The notes beneath the pieces were generated by a model that had not been told where the DNA came from, did no database searches, and saw nothing but the letters and a program-made list of their open reading frames with translations. Both the position numbers and the translations under genes were made by a program. Positions 31,443 to 38,868 of a DNA stretch of 59,091 nucleotides are shown piece after piece (position 1 is the first letter of the stretch; every line of letters starts with the position of its first letter). Origin of the DNA: Chitinophagaceae bacterium UBA2791 (lineage in GTDB: Bacteria; Bacteroidota; Bacteroidia; Chitinophagales; Chitinophagaceae); assembly GCA_002352105.1 (NCBI GenBank), contig DEHV01000073.1, positions 8,666 through 67,756 on the forward strand. The letters are read 5' to 3'.

Positions 31443-31580
31443 ATGGCAGGAGGTGCCGTGATGCTATGTCGTCATCCCATATCGAACAATGATCCGGATC
31501 CCGCGAAGGTGATTATGCTACTTTTCATTGTGGGAACAATTGTCTTTGCCTCTGTGTTGATCGTTTTAAAATTTTTGTAA
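31443..31580 (+). CDS. 45-residue membrane peptide
   Basis: The frame runs from the ATG at 31443 to the TAA at 31578, directly abutting the next ATG. Residues 23-43 form one hydrophobic segment (VIMLLFIVGTIVFASVLIVL). Function unknown. Confidence 0.5.
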   Translation: MAGGAVMLCRHPISNNDPDPAKVIMLLFIVGTIVFASVLIVLKFL

Positions 31581-32435
31581 ATGAGCTATTCAAACCCGGA
31601 TATATTGATAATCGAAAACCCAATAGGGTTGGATGCGGTAATTCAATCGTATCAGCAGGATCTATACGCCGGTCTGCCGTGGCTTACCAAGTCTTTTGGA
31701 CGCGCCCGGGAATTCCGCGAGGGGGGAATTAAGACGCCAAAGTGTTACATGGGCCTTGGCGAATATTACAATGTCTTGCCTAACGATTTTCTACAAGCCC
31801 AATCCTTTATTATTGCCCGCGAACGCGAACAATGGCCAGGTTATTCCTCTGGTTTTGCTTTAGGTGGACTTGAACGCGAGTTGTCGCTTATCTTTTGGTG
31901 CAATCTGAATTGGATAAATCCAGCCAAGGATTACATTTTCACAGAAGAACTGCGCTGGGAAGTAGAGAAGATTATTAAAGCCAACCCCTTCACAAAGGCA
32001 ATACAGGCGTTTTACGACGATCGTATAGAAGATGTGTTTATGGGTTACGTGGGCGAAAATCACGGCATTGACGGGGCTACTGATCGCCCTTACCTTATGT
32101 ATCCTTACGCCGGCTTCCGCTTTGATGTCATGGCCAGCTATCCCGAGCATGCCGATTGCCTTACCTGGTCGAGTGGATTTAATTCGGAGCTGTATTTTAT
32201 GGATGATATCGACTTTCAGGTATCTGGCGACTTGGTAGGGAAAACTGTTTACCAGGATGATCGCTTGAAGGGTAAAAAAGTGCGACTGGTCAGGGAGGGC
32301 CTGAAGCAGCACATACAACAAACAGAAGGGAGCTGGTATTGGTCTTTTAATTCAGCTACCGGGACCATTACCGTAAACCCTGCATGGTACGATAAAGAGC
32401 GTGTGAAGATTGAAATTTATGGATTTCAAAAATAA
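31581..32435 (+). CDS. Putative virion protein, 284 residues
   Basis: No signal or membrane segment. Rich in aromatic residues, mixed alpha-beta (SFGRAREFREGGIKTPKCY, LIFWCNLNWINPAKDYIF). Between the fibre gene and the tail-chaperone genes, where tail tube or connector proteins usually lie; which of these it is cannot be told from sequence. Confidence 0.6.
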   Translation: MSYSNPDILIIENPIGLDAVIQSYQQDLYAGLPWLTKSFGRAREFREGGIKTPKCYMGLGEYYNVLPNDFLQAQSFIIAREREQWPGYSSGFALGGLERELSLIFWCNLNWINPAKDYIFTEELRWEVEKIIKANPFTKAIQAFYDDRIEDVFMGYVGENHGIDGATDRPYLMYPYAGFRFDVMASYPEHADCLTWSSGFNSELYFMDDIDFQVSGDLVGKTVYQDDRLKGKKVRLVREGLKQHIQQTEGSWYWSFNSATGTITVNPAWYDKERVKIEIYGFQK

Positions 32436-32440
32436 ACAGC

Positions 32441-32626
32441 ATGAGTAAAAGCACAGGTTGTCCTAACCCATTTGAAGCAAAGGCGCAAACTCTCCCGATT
32501 AAACCAATGGATTTGTTTGATTTTGCCGCCTATAATAAGGAGGTGGTAAAAAGCGAACGTTTAACCAGAAGGCTTATTGATTCGTTAAGAGAATTGAAGA
32601 GGCTTACAGCATGCTCGAAACAATAA
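32441..32626 (+). CDS. Hypothetical protein, 61 residues
   Basis: A small soluble protein with a charged helical end (YNKEVVKSERLTRRLIDSLR). Overlaps the next gene by 16 bp. No family recognised. Confidence 0.55.
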   Translation: MSKSTGCPNPFEAKAQTLPIKPMDLFDFAAYNKEVVKSERLTRRLIDSLRELKRLTACSKQ

Positions 32627-32871
32627 TCATACTGGCGCTGCTGAGCGCATGCCTGCTACAGTGCTTTAAAAAATGGGGTTGGCTGGACTTTTATGAAGCG
32701 GTCCGTAAAAAATGGATGCCTTCAGGATCCTGCTACCTCTGCCTGGGATTCTGGATTACGGTATTTATCGCGCTGCCGGTTTACTGGCTTTTTGCACTCA
32801 ACGTGCAATGGTTGTTATATCCATTCTGCGCGGCGCCGATAATTAACTATCTTGCATCACCACGTTTATGA
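32611..32871 (+). CDS. Small membrane protein with CxxC, 86 residues
   Basis: Two or three hydrophobic segments (IIILALLSACLLQCF, FWITVFIALPVYWLFAL, and WLLYPFCAAPIINYL) with the motif CYLCLGFW at the start of the second. This resembles small DUF1360-type phage and host membrane proteins with C-x2-C-L-G-F-W. It overlaps the tail chaperone gene by 4 bp. Role unknown. Confidence 0.6.
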   Translation: MLETIIILALLSACLLQCFKKWGWLDFYEAVRKKWMPSGSCYLCLGFWITVFIALPVYWLFALNVQWLLYPFCAAPIINYLASPRL

Positions 32872-33287
32872 CAACAATTACAATCGGAGAGCACACCTTA
32901 AAACTTTATTCCTCCATAAAGGAGCTGCCTATCTCGCTATCCAAGCAGATGAGTAGCTACCTGCTGCAAGATACCGGCATAGGATCTTCGATCACCGATG
33001 TCGATGATCACCTGGCCAAACTGATAAAGCTGGTAGGTTCTGATCGCAAAGAAGATGTCCTGGAGGAGTTAAAGAACCTTCGCTTTAACCTGTTTTCCAT
33101 GCTCTCAAAGATCGATTACCGCAGTCTGGCCTTTGGTTGCCTAATTGAAAGCGTAGACGGCCAGAAGGTTGAGGATAGATCCACAGAGACGCTTACCGCC
33201 CTGATTGATCGCATAGGAATCACAGAAGGTCAGCTCGACGAATACCTCACAGAAGTAAAAAAAAACTGGATACGGAGCGCCGCTTGA
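32868..33287 (+). CDS. Tail assembly chaperone, short form (gpG-like)
   Basis: 139 residues, helical and acidic (SYLLQDTGIGSSITDVDDHL). It lies upstream of the tape measure gene, and its last codons contain the slippery heptamer A AAA AAC. This is the arrangement of lambda gpG/gpGT, where a fixed fraction of ribosomes shift -1 to make a longer form. The chaperones coat the tape measure protein and recruit tail tube subunits. Sequence similarity to gpG is not claimed; the inference is from order and the shift site. Confidence 0.75.
   Translation: MTTITIGEHTLKLYSSIKELPISLSKQMSSYLLQDTGIGSSITDVDDHLAKLIKLVGSDRKEDVLEELKNLRFNLFSMLSKIDYRSLAFGCLIESVDGQKVEDRSTETLTALIDRIGITEGQLDEYLTEVKKNWIRSAA
33260..33266 (+). 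promoter_or_regulatory. -1 ribosomal frameshift site (A AAA AAC)
   Basis: A run of nine A followed by C places A_AAA_AAC exactly in the zero frame of the upstream gene (codons GTA AAA AAA AAC TGG). After a -1 slip the ribosome enters the frame that is open to 33610. The zero-frame stop TGA is at 33285-33287. No strong downstream hairpin was worked out by eye. Confidence 0.8.
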
Positions 33288-33610
33288 CCTTCCCGGAATA
33301 CTTCAGCGACGACCTGCAATACCTCGACGAGCTGCGGCAATACATTCTGCTTAAAACAGAGGTTGCGGCAGGCGAGAAAAAAGAGGAGGAGTTGATTCTG
33401 GCCGCGGACAAACTGTTTAATTACAAGCCAATCGTTTTTGATCCCTACGACCCTGGCAACGCGCTAAAACAAGGGGAAGAGCAGCTTGCAGATATGATCG
33501 CCACGCTTGAAGATAACGGCACAACGGATGCTAGCTCCATGACCGAATGGGCCTTTTACCATCGCTGCCGGTATTTAAAGAAAAAGTTTGCGGCAATGGA
33601 GGGGAAATAA
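33266..33610 (+). CDS. Tail assembly chaperone extension (gpT-like), made by frameshift
   Basis: The frame is open upstream of its first possible start, a TTG at 33284 with no leader, so independent translation is unlikely. Read through the slip site it extends the upstream protein to a fusion of about 247 residues. The extension is acidic and helical (LDELRQYILLKTEVAAGEKK), ending in KKKFAAMEGK, as expected for a gpT-type domain that contacts tail tube subunits. Confidence 0.72.
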   Translation: MDTERRLTFPEYFSDDLQYLDELRQYILLKTEVAAGEKKEEELILAADKLFNYKPIVFDPYDPGNALKQGEEQLADMIATLEDNGTTDASSMTEWAFYHRCRYLKKKFAAMEGK

Positions 33611-33616
33611 AGTAGT

Positions 33617-33874
33617 TTACGACTTTTCGCCAAAGGGGCCCAACCAGCGAGGACTGCCGCCTGTCCTACTCTCAAATTCGGCGAGGTTCATACTCTCCAC
33701 ATTCACTTTTTTTACTGATATTAAAGAATCGGCGCTAACCCCATCTCTTTTCCTGACGTTTGTTATAGCTTCATTTTTTACAGGGCACTCTTGATAGGAC
33801 TCACCGTGCACTGTCTCGGTGATTTCTTTGCCGTCTACGACGAGGGTCACATTTGCGATAAAATAAGTGTTCAT
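33617..33874 (-). CDS. Inserted minus-strand moron protein, 85 residues
   Basis: The only minus-strand frame in the late region with coding character and its own promoter. The ATG at 33874 is preferred over 34015. The product is a small alpha-beta protein (YFIANVTLVVDGKEITETVH, then EAITNVRKRDGVSADSLI). It interrupts the tail operon between the chaperones and the tape measure, like a moron (independently expressed accessory gene). Function unknown; anti-defence or lysogen-fitness roles are possible but unsupported by a motif. Confidence 0.6.
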   Translation of the reverse strand: MNTYFIANVTLVVDGKEITETVHGESYQECPVKNEAITNVRKRDGVSADSLISVKKVNVESMNLAEFESRTGGSPRWLGPFGEKS

Positions 33875-33897
33875 TTGTCGGGTTCTTAGGTTGAATC

Positions 33898-33927
33898 GAA
33901 ATTTACGACAGTTTTTAGTATGATCAA
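33898..33927 (-). promoter_or_regulatory. Minus-strand promoter of the moron gene
   Basis: On the minus strand TTG (33927-33925) is followed after 19 bp by TAAATTTC (33905-33898), one base off TAnnTTTG. Both spacing and elements fit the Bacteroidota sigma-ABfr-type consensus. Confidence 0.6.
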
Positions 33928-33932
33928 TAATT

Positions 33933-33947
33933 GCTAAATTTGTTGGC
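33933..33947 (+). promoter_or_regulatory. Imperfect copy of the late palindrome with overlapping -7 element
   Basis: GCTAAA TTT GTTGGC is a 6-3-6 palindrome with two mismatches to the RCTAAA N3 TTTAGY form. It overlaps TAAATTTG (33935-33942), a consensus -7 element. The ATG of the next gene is only six bases after that element, so a transcript from it would be nearly leaderless. Confidence 0.4.
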
Positions 33948-34394
33948 ATGAGCGAATATAATACTTCAACAATTAAAGATGAAAAAATCCGGTATATCAC
34001 TGTTGGTGAATTCAAGGTCGGAAACTGGGTGATGGGAGAAGCGGGTCGGCGGATTGAACAGGTTCATCCTGGAATGATACAATCGGAATGGGGCGAGAAG
34101 TGGAGTAAACAGGAATTGCCGTTTATAGGTATACCTTTAACTGTAGAAATGGTAGAACATTCGGATTTTACTGAGCGTGAAAAATTTTTTGATCAAAGAT
34201 GTTTTGAGTTAGGCCCATATCTTCTCACTGTCCCTCTTAAGGCGAGCGATAAATATGTAATATTTAAGACTCGAAAAGGGCTTCCAAGTGAATTCGTCTA
34301 TCATGTCGAATTTGTGCATGAGCTACAAAATATTTTGCGAGAAAAGGAGGGCAAAAGCATTAAAATAGACCCGCATGCAGGTAAACAGATATAA
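33948..34394 (+). CDS. Hypothetical phage protein, 148 residues
   Basis: The segment EFKVGNWVMGEAGRRIEQVH followed by PLTVEMVEHSDF resembles a widespread Bacteroidota phage family with the pattern R-I-G-N-W-V ... I-P-L-T. Function of that family is not known to me. It is divergent from the moron gene and overlaps the next gene by 20 bp. Together with the moron it could form an inserted pair. Confidence 0.55.
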   Translation: MSEYNTSTIKDEKIRYITVGEFKVGNWVMGEAGRRIEQVHPGMIQSEWGEKWSKQELPFIGIPLTVEMVEHSDFTEREKFFDQRCFELGPYLLTVPLKASDKYVIFKTRKGLPSEFVYHVEFVHELQNILREKEGKSIKIDPHAGKQI

Positions 34395-35184
34395 TTTCCT
34401 TCGCTGGTTTAACGACCAGGTAGACCCGAACTTACCGGAATTGCCATACGCTTACCATCGGGACAAAGGCGCATGCGGGTATATGCCCATTGCCCCACCT
34501 GCAGAGGCGATGAACTTTTACATAAACTCCCCTGTCGGGTTCGATTACGAGGACTTTCCCAATCTGCGCCTGGGTATGTATCGCGCTGATGGTACGCTTG
34601 TGGCGCCATCCCTGGGGCCGTTGCAGCAGCTTGAATTGGGAGATGGGACTTATCACATATATTGCTCCCTGGTGGTGCCAGCGGCGGAGTATGGTATTCA
34701 TTACTTCCGGATATATCGAAATTCAACCGGGGAGGAGTTACTAAGGAGTTCTTACGTGCTTGTCCGGACAGATATGGAAGATCTATACGGTTCCACAATT
34801 TATTGCCGCTTCAGGCACGACCGCTTTTTCTACAATACGTATTACGCAGAATTGCCCGGGTTTTACCAGCAGTTTCGGTTAAATCTTTCGGTAGCGGATG
34901 AGCAGGTCGAAAGCGAAGAGGAGGTTTACAGGGAGGTATCTACCGGCAAAACTAGGACGCTGAATTCTTACGAATCCAAAGCCGTAAAAATCGAATCGTA
35001 TTATTTTGACCAATCCGCGCATGAAGCTACGGCATTGATGTTTAGGCATTCTTACGTAGAGCTTAATTCCCGTCAATACAGCCTTAAATCGGCATATAAA
35101 TACACCCCCAACCCCATGTCGAAATATACCAAAGGGGAGGCTGAAATATACGACCTGTCTTTTGCGAGTGTGAACCGTTGTTAG
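34375..35184 (+). CDS. Putative tail protein, 269 residues
   Basis: Beta-rich, aromatic protein (YNFLRWFNDQVDPNLPELPY, IYCRFRHDRFFYNTYYAEL), no signal. It is upstream of the tape measure and could be a tail tube or tail-tip subunit. No family recognised. Confidence 0.55.
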   Translation: MQVNRYNFLRWFNDQVDPNLPELPYAYHRDKGACGYMPIAPPAEAMNFYINSPVGFDYEDFPNLRLGMYRADGTLVAPSLGPLQQLELGDGTYHIYCSLVVPAAEYGIHYFRIYRNSTGEELLRSSYVLVRTDMEDLYGSTIYCRFRHDRFFYNTYYAELPGFYQQFRLNLSVADEQVESEEEVYREVSTGKTRTLNSYESKAVKIESYYFDQSAHEATALMFRHSYVELNSRQYSLKSAYKYTPNPMSKYTKGEAEIYDLSFASVNRC

Positions 35185-35196
35185 TATCTTCGTTGC

Positions 35197-35526
35197 ATGT
35201 GGGCTTTTCTCGCTGCCATATTGATTGTTCTTGCCATTAAGGCGCTCTGGAAAAAGGACCAGGATTATTGGAATGGTCCAAAACCAACGCCCGAGGAGCG
35301 CAATAAGAACATAAACATGATCTCCGACCACATTGCGCAATACCCCGACAGCACTGATATTTTGCAGAAAGCCTACCCGCAGGCCGCTCGCCGCGCTCAC
35401 GCTACTAACAGGTATAAGCAGATCGAGGAACTCCGTCGTACCGGTAAAATGGATGAAGCAACTTACCAGGTCGAACTCGACAAGATTCTTCCCCTTATTG
35501 ATATCTCCAAAGATTTAGCTAAATAA
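35197..35526 (+). CDS. Membrane-anchored protein with SHOCT-like end, 109 residues
   Basis: An N-terminal hydrophobic anchor (WAFLAAILIVLAIKAL), a polar stretch, and a C-terminal element (YKQIEELRRTGKMDEATYQV) with the SHOCT-like L-x-x-G-x-I-T-E-x-E-F pattern. The stop lies inside the late operator upstream of the tape measure gene. Function unknown. Confidence 0.55.
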   Translation: MWAFLAAILIVLAIKALWKKDQDYWNGPKPTPEERNKNINMISDHIAQYPDSTDILQKAYPQAARRAHATNRYKQIEELRRTGKMDEATYQVELDKILPLIDISKDLAK

Positions 35527-35549
35527 TTTAGCAAAGTTTCTTACTTTTG
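35518..35549 (+). promoter_or_regulatory. Palindromic operator and promoter of the tape measure unit
   Basis: GCTAAA TAA TTTAGC (35518-35532) is a perfect 6-3-6 palindrome, and a consensus -7 element TACTTTTG lies at 35542-35549. The distance from palindrome centre to -7 element (17 bp) is close to that at 21274 (15 bp) and 50062 (18 bp). Confidence 0.7.
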
Positions 35550-35557
35550 AATTAACG

Positions 35558-35575
35558 CAGGCCAGGGACGGCTTG
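35558..35575 (+). promoter_or_regulatory. Stem-loop with AGGGAC hexaloop, 5' end of the tape measure transcript
   Basis: CAGGCC and GGCTTG form a 6-bp stem (one G-U) around AGGGAC. The predicted transcription start (about 35554) places it at the very 5' end of the mRNA. The tape measure start codon is 29 bases downstream. Confidence 0.6.
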
Positions 35576-35604
35576 GAATTATTTCACCTGATTCCATATT
35601 TCCG

Positions 35605-38600
35605 TTGGCCAAAATTCCCCATACCGCGTTATTTGACTTCCCCGCCTATGAGCGAGCTATAAAAGAAGTCGAAGCTTCCACAAACGATTTTGGCAAGTCG
35701 GTCCAGGGTGCAATGGCCAGGCTGACCGCAGATCAGAAGAAGCTTACCGCCTCTTTACAGGAATACGCTGCATTGCTGAAAAACTTCAATGTTACGCAAA
35801 CCGGCGCCCGCGATGCGTTGATGAAATATGATCAGATCGTCTCACAGACCGCAGCTGATTCAAAGGGTTTAGCTGACACACAAAAAACACTTCAGACTAT
35901 TCAGTCTGAGAATGCGAAGCGTGTAATGGAACTCAGCGCTGCTTACGAGGGGCTTCTTAACGAGTACCATCAGCTGGATCCTGCTGCCAGCAATTTTAAA
36001 GAAAGGCAAAAGCAGATCAACGGGGAGATTAAGCTTATTCTTCCCGGTATCCGCACTTACAACCAGGCGCTGAAGAATGCTAAAGGCATGACCGACGCAG
36101 CCGAGGGATCGCTTAATAAAATGAAACAGCAGCTATCACAGTTGCGCAAAAGCCTCAGCGAATTACCAAACGCTTTTAATAAGTCTACCGGCGCTATCAA
36201 CAAACAGAATGCGGAGGCGATGAAGCTGCAGGGTCAGATACAGCAGCTCGACAAGGCTGTAAAGAAAGCCGAGGCGGGAATGGGGCAGTTTTATCGCAAC
36301 GTTGGCAACTACACATCTGCAATCGGCGGTTACTTTAAAAACATGGTTGCGCCTGTTACCGTCGTTACCGCAGCAATAAGCGCCCTTAACAGGATTATAA
36401 GCAGGAGTGTTGACGTATCGCAGCGCTTCCAAGCTTTAAATATCGCCCTGGAAACCATTTCCGACAGTACGGAGAATTTTGCAATCAATACACAGTTTTT
36501 AAACGAGACGGCAAATAAGTACGGTCAGGATATTTTCACCCTCATCGAAGCATATAAAGGGCTTGCAGCTACAACGCGCGGAACAAACCTCGAAGGTGTT
36601 GGCACCCGAAAAGTTTTTGAATCCATCATCCAGGCAGGAACGGTACTTAAGCTTTCTAACGACCAGGTCAAAGGATCTCTGCTTGCAGTCCAGCAGATGT
36701 TTTCAAAGGGGACAGTGCAGGCCGAAGAGCTCCGTGGCCAGTTAGGTGAACGACTGCCAGGCGCATTTAAATTATTCGCTGAATCTCTTGGTAAGAGCGA
36801 GAAAGAGCTTAACAAGATGCTTGAAAAAGGCGAAGTGCTGGCCAATGAAGCGCTGCCAAAATTTGCCGCAAAACTTTCTGAAGTATATGGTCCTGATGCT
36901 GCTAAAAACGCAAACGCTCTGGTAAATGAATCCAACAGGTTAGAGAATTCGATAAACAGGATCCTGGATTCCAATGCCGTGGTAAGGTTCTGGTCCACGA
37001 TGAAAAAAGGCCTTGCCGATTATATCGACAACTGGAATTATGCAATGAATTCCGGCAAAGCATCGATCTGGGATATGTGGACCATCTCAGGCCGCAAAAA
37101 GATACAGGAAGCAAGGGAGAAGGACCAGGCGCATGAGTCGGCGATGCTTGATCATTACACCCGTTATGAGCAGGCAACCATGGAACGCCGGGCAGAGATG
37201 CTCAGCCAGGCAGCAGCGAAAGAAGATGCATTAAATAAAAAGGTTGCCCTGATGCTGGATGAGCGCGATGCGATTGAAGCAAAAGGTTCGAAGAAACAAA
37301 AGGAAAGACTGGATAGGCAAATTGCGCATTTTACGGAAAAAGCAAATGCCGCCCGGAAATATGTCGATACCCTCCGCGATATCAATGAGCGCGTAAACGA
37401 AAATGAAAAGAAAGGTGCAGTTACTTCCGCGCCTACCGAAGCGGAACAGAAAAAAGCCCTGGACGCCTTTAAGGACAGGATAAAAAAAGAACAGGACCTG
37501 CTTAAATCCTCCTATGAGCTTGATCTGGCAAACGCTGAGCTGGCGGCGGCTCGGAAGGAAATTACTGAACGTGATTTTCAGGAGAAAAAATTTGATCTCG
37601 GGACCACGTATGTTGCTGCTGCAATATCAAAAGAACTGGAATTAGGCCGCAGCGCTGATCAGGTTCGGCTTAACGACTATAAAAAATTACTTGTTGACTT
37701 ACAGAAAGCCAAAGAGCAGTTCGACGAAAAGCAATACCAGAAATTAAGATCCGGAACCAGGAAATCTATCTCAACAGTAGATGCTGCGCCTGCGAAGGCA
37801 ACTGGTAAATCGGTTGTTGGCGATGCTGTATTACCGGGGTTGGATCAGAGGGTTCAAGACGCTATCGAGGCTGAAAAGATGGCTTTTGATATTATTCAGG
37901 CGGGGCGGGATACGCAATTTTCCGAAGAACTGGCGCACCTGGAGCGTATGAAGTCGATAAAACTAAAGTACAAACGTGATACCGCACAGGAAGAATACGC
38001 CATCGCTGTTCTCAACGCCGAACGTGAACGCGAACTGCAAAAACAAATGCAGCAGCTCATTTTCGACGCAATGTCAACTGGCTTAGCGATTGTTCAGGAC
38101 CAATTCAATGCTCGTTTTGAAGAACGAATCAGTAAGCTGGAAGCGGAGAAACAGAAGGAGCTTGAGTTGGCAGGTAATAACGCTGCAGCGAAGGAGATAA
38201 TTGAGGCTAATTATAATAGAAAAATTGCTCAGGAAAAAAGAAAGCAGGCGAGATCTGACAAGGCTTTTAGTCTTTTCAATGTTGCCATAAACACCGCATC
38301 GGGCATCATGACAACTGTAAAGCAGTGGGGTATGCCCGCTGCGATCCCATTTATTGCTATGGTGGCCGCTACCGGCATCTTGCAGGCCGCTGCAATTGCC
38401 GCTAAACCTATTCCGGCATTTAAAAAAGGAAAGGGAAAAGACGGGTATAAAGGTCCCGGGTTGTGGGGTGAGGCCGGCTACGAAATAATGGAAAAGAAAG
38501 GGAAAATGTACCTGGCCGATAAGCCTACCCTTACGCAGATGGAAGGCGATGAAAAGATCTACTCGCACCAGGCTTCCAAAAAGCTCATTGAGGAGTTTAC

Positions 38601-38868
38601 CCGCACCGAAGAGGTTAACAGGATCATCAACGCCAATATGCTACAGTCTAAGCTCGCAAAAGATATCCGCGAAGGCGCTGTGCGCTATCGCATCAGCGAG
38701 CTGGGGGCAGCAATGAAGTCCGGAGGAATAAGCGAGAGCTCTATGCGTGCGATCATGAAGGACGCTGTGCGTAGTATACCTGTGCAGGAGAACCATTACA
38801 ACGAACGAGGTTATATAAAGCGTACCCGGGAGTTGAATGCCCGAAAAACATACCTAGATGCCCGTTAA
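35605..38868 (+). CDS. Tail tape measure protein
   Basis: 1087 residues from a TTG start; no ATG occurs before residue 35. Residues 40-230 are coiled coil. Around 270-440 lies the tape-measure N-terminal domain pattern (NRIISRSVDVSQRFQALNIA, TANKYGQDIFTLIEAYKGLA, EELRGQLGERLPGAFKLFAE). A second coiled coil follows, then hydrophobic segments near 885-935 (IPFIAMVAATGILQAAAIAA). Tape measures set tail length at about 0.15 nm per residue, suggesting a tail near 160 nm (rule-of-thumb inference). The upstream chaperones presumably coat it. Confidence 0.92.
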   Translation: MAKIPHTALFDFPAYERAIKEVEASTNDFGKSVQGAMARLTADQKKLTASLQEYAALLKNFNVTQTGARDALMKYDQIVSQTAADSKGLADTQKTLQTIQSENAKRVMELSAAYEGLLNEYHQLDPAASNFKERQKQINGEIKLILPGIRTYNQALKNAKGMTDAAEGSLNKMKQQLSQLRKSLSELPNAFNKSTGAINKQNAEAMKLQGQIQQLDKAVKKAEAGMGQFYRNVGNYTSAIGGYFKNMVAPVTVVTAAISALNRIISRSVDVSQRFQALNIALETISDSTENFAINTQFLNETANKYGQDIFTLIEAYKGLAATTRGTNLEGVGTRKVFESIIQAGTVLKLSNDQVKGSLLAVQQMFSKGTVQAEELRGQLGERLPGAFKLFAESLGKSEKELNKMLEKGEVLANEALPKFAAKLSEVYGPDAAKNANALVNESNRLENSINRILDSNAVVRFWSTMKKGLADYIDNWNYAMNSGKASIWDMWTISGRKKIQEAREKDQAHESAMLDHYTRYEQATMERRAEMLSQAAAKEDALNKKVALMLDERDAIEAKGSKKQKERLDRQIAHFTEKANAARKYVDTLRDINERVNENEKKGAVTSAPTEAEQKKALDAFKDRIKKEQDLLKSSYELDLANAELAAARKEITERDFQEKKFDLGTTYVAAAISKELELGRSADQVRLNDYKKLLVDLQKAKEQFDEKQYQKLRSGTRKSISTVDAAPAKATGKSVVGDAVLPGLDQRVQDAIEAEKMAFDIIQAGRDTQFSEELAHLERMKSIKLKYKRDTAQEEYAIAVLNAERERELQKQMQQLIFDAMSTGLAIVQDQFNARFEERISKLEAEKQKELELAGNNAAAKEIIEANYNRKIAQEKRKQARSDKAFSLFNVAINTASGIMTTVKQWGMPAAIPFIAMVAATGILQAAAIAAKPIPAFKKGKGKDGYKGPGLWGEAGYEIMEKKGKMYLADKPTLTQMEGDEKIYSHQASKKLIEEFTRTEEVNRIINANMLQSKLAKDIREGAVRYRISELGAAMKSGGISESSMRAIMKDAVRSIPVQENHYNERGYIKRTRELNARKTYLDAR

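Noticed and set aside
33284..33610. Independent gene starting at a TTG
   Set aside because: The frame is open upstream into the slippery site and the TTG has no leader of its own; a frameshift extension explains it better.
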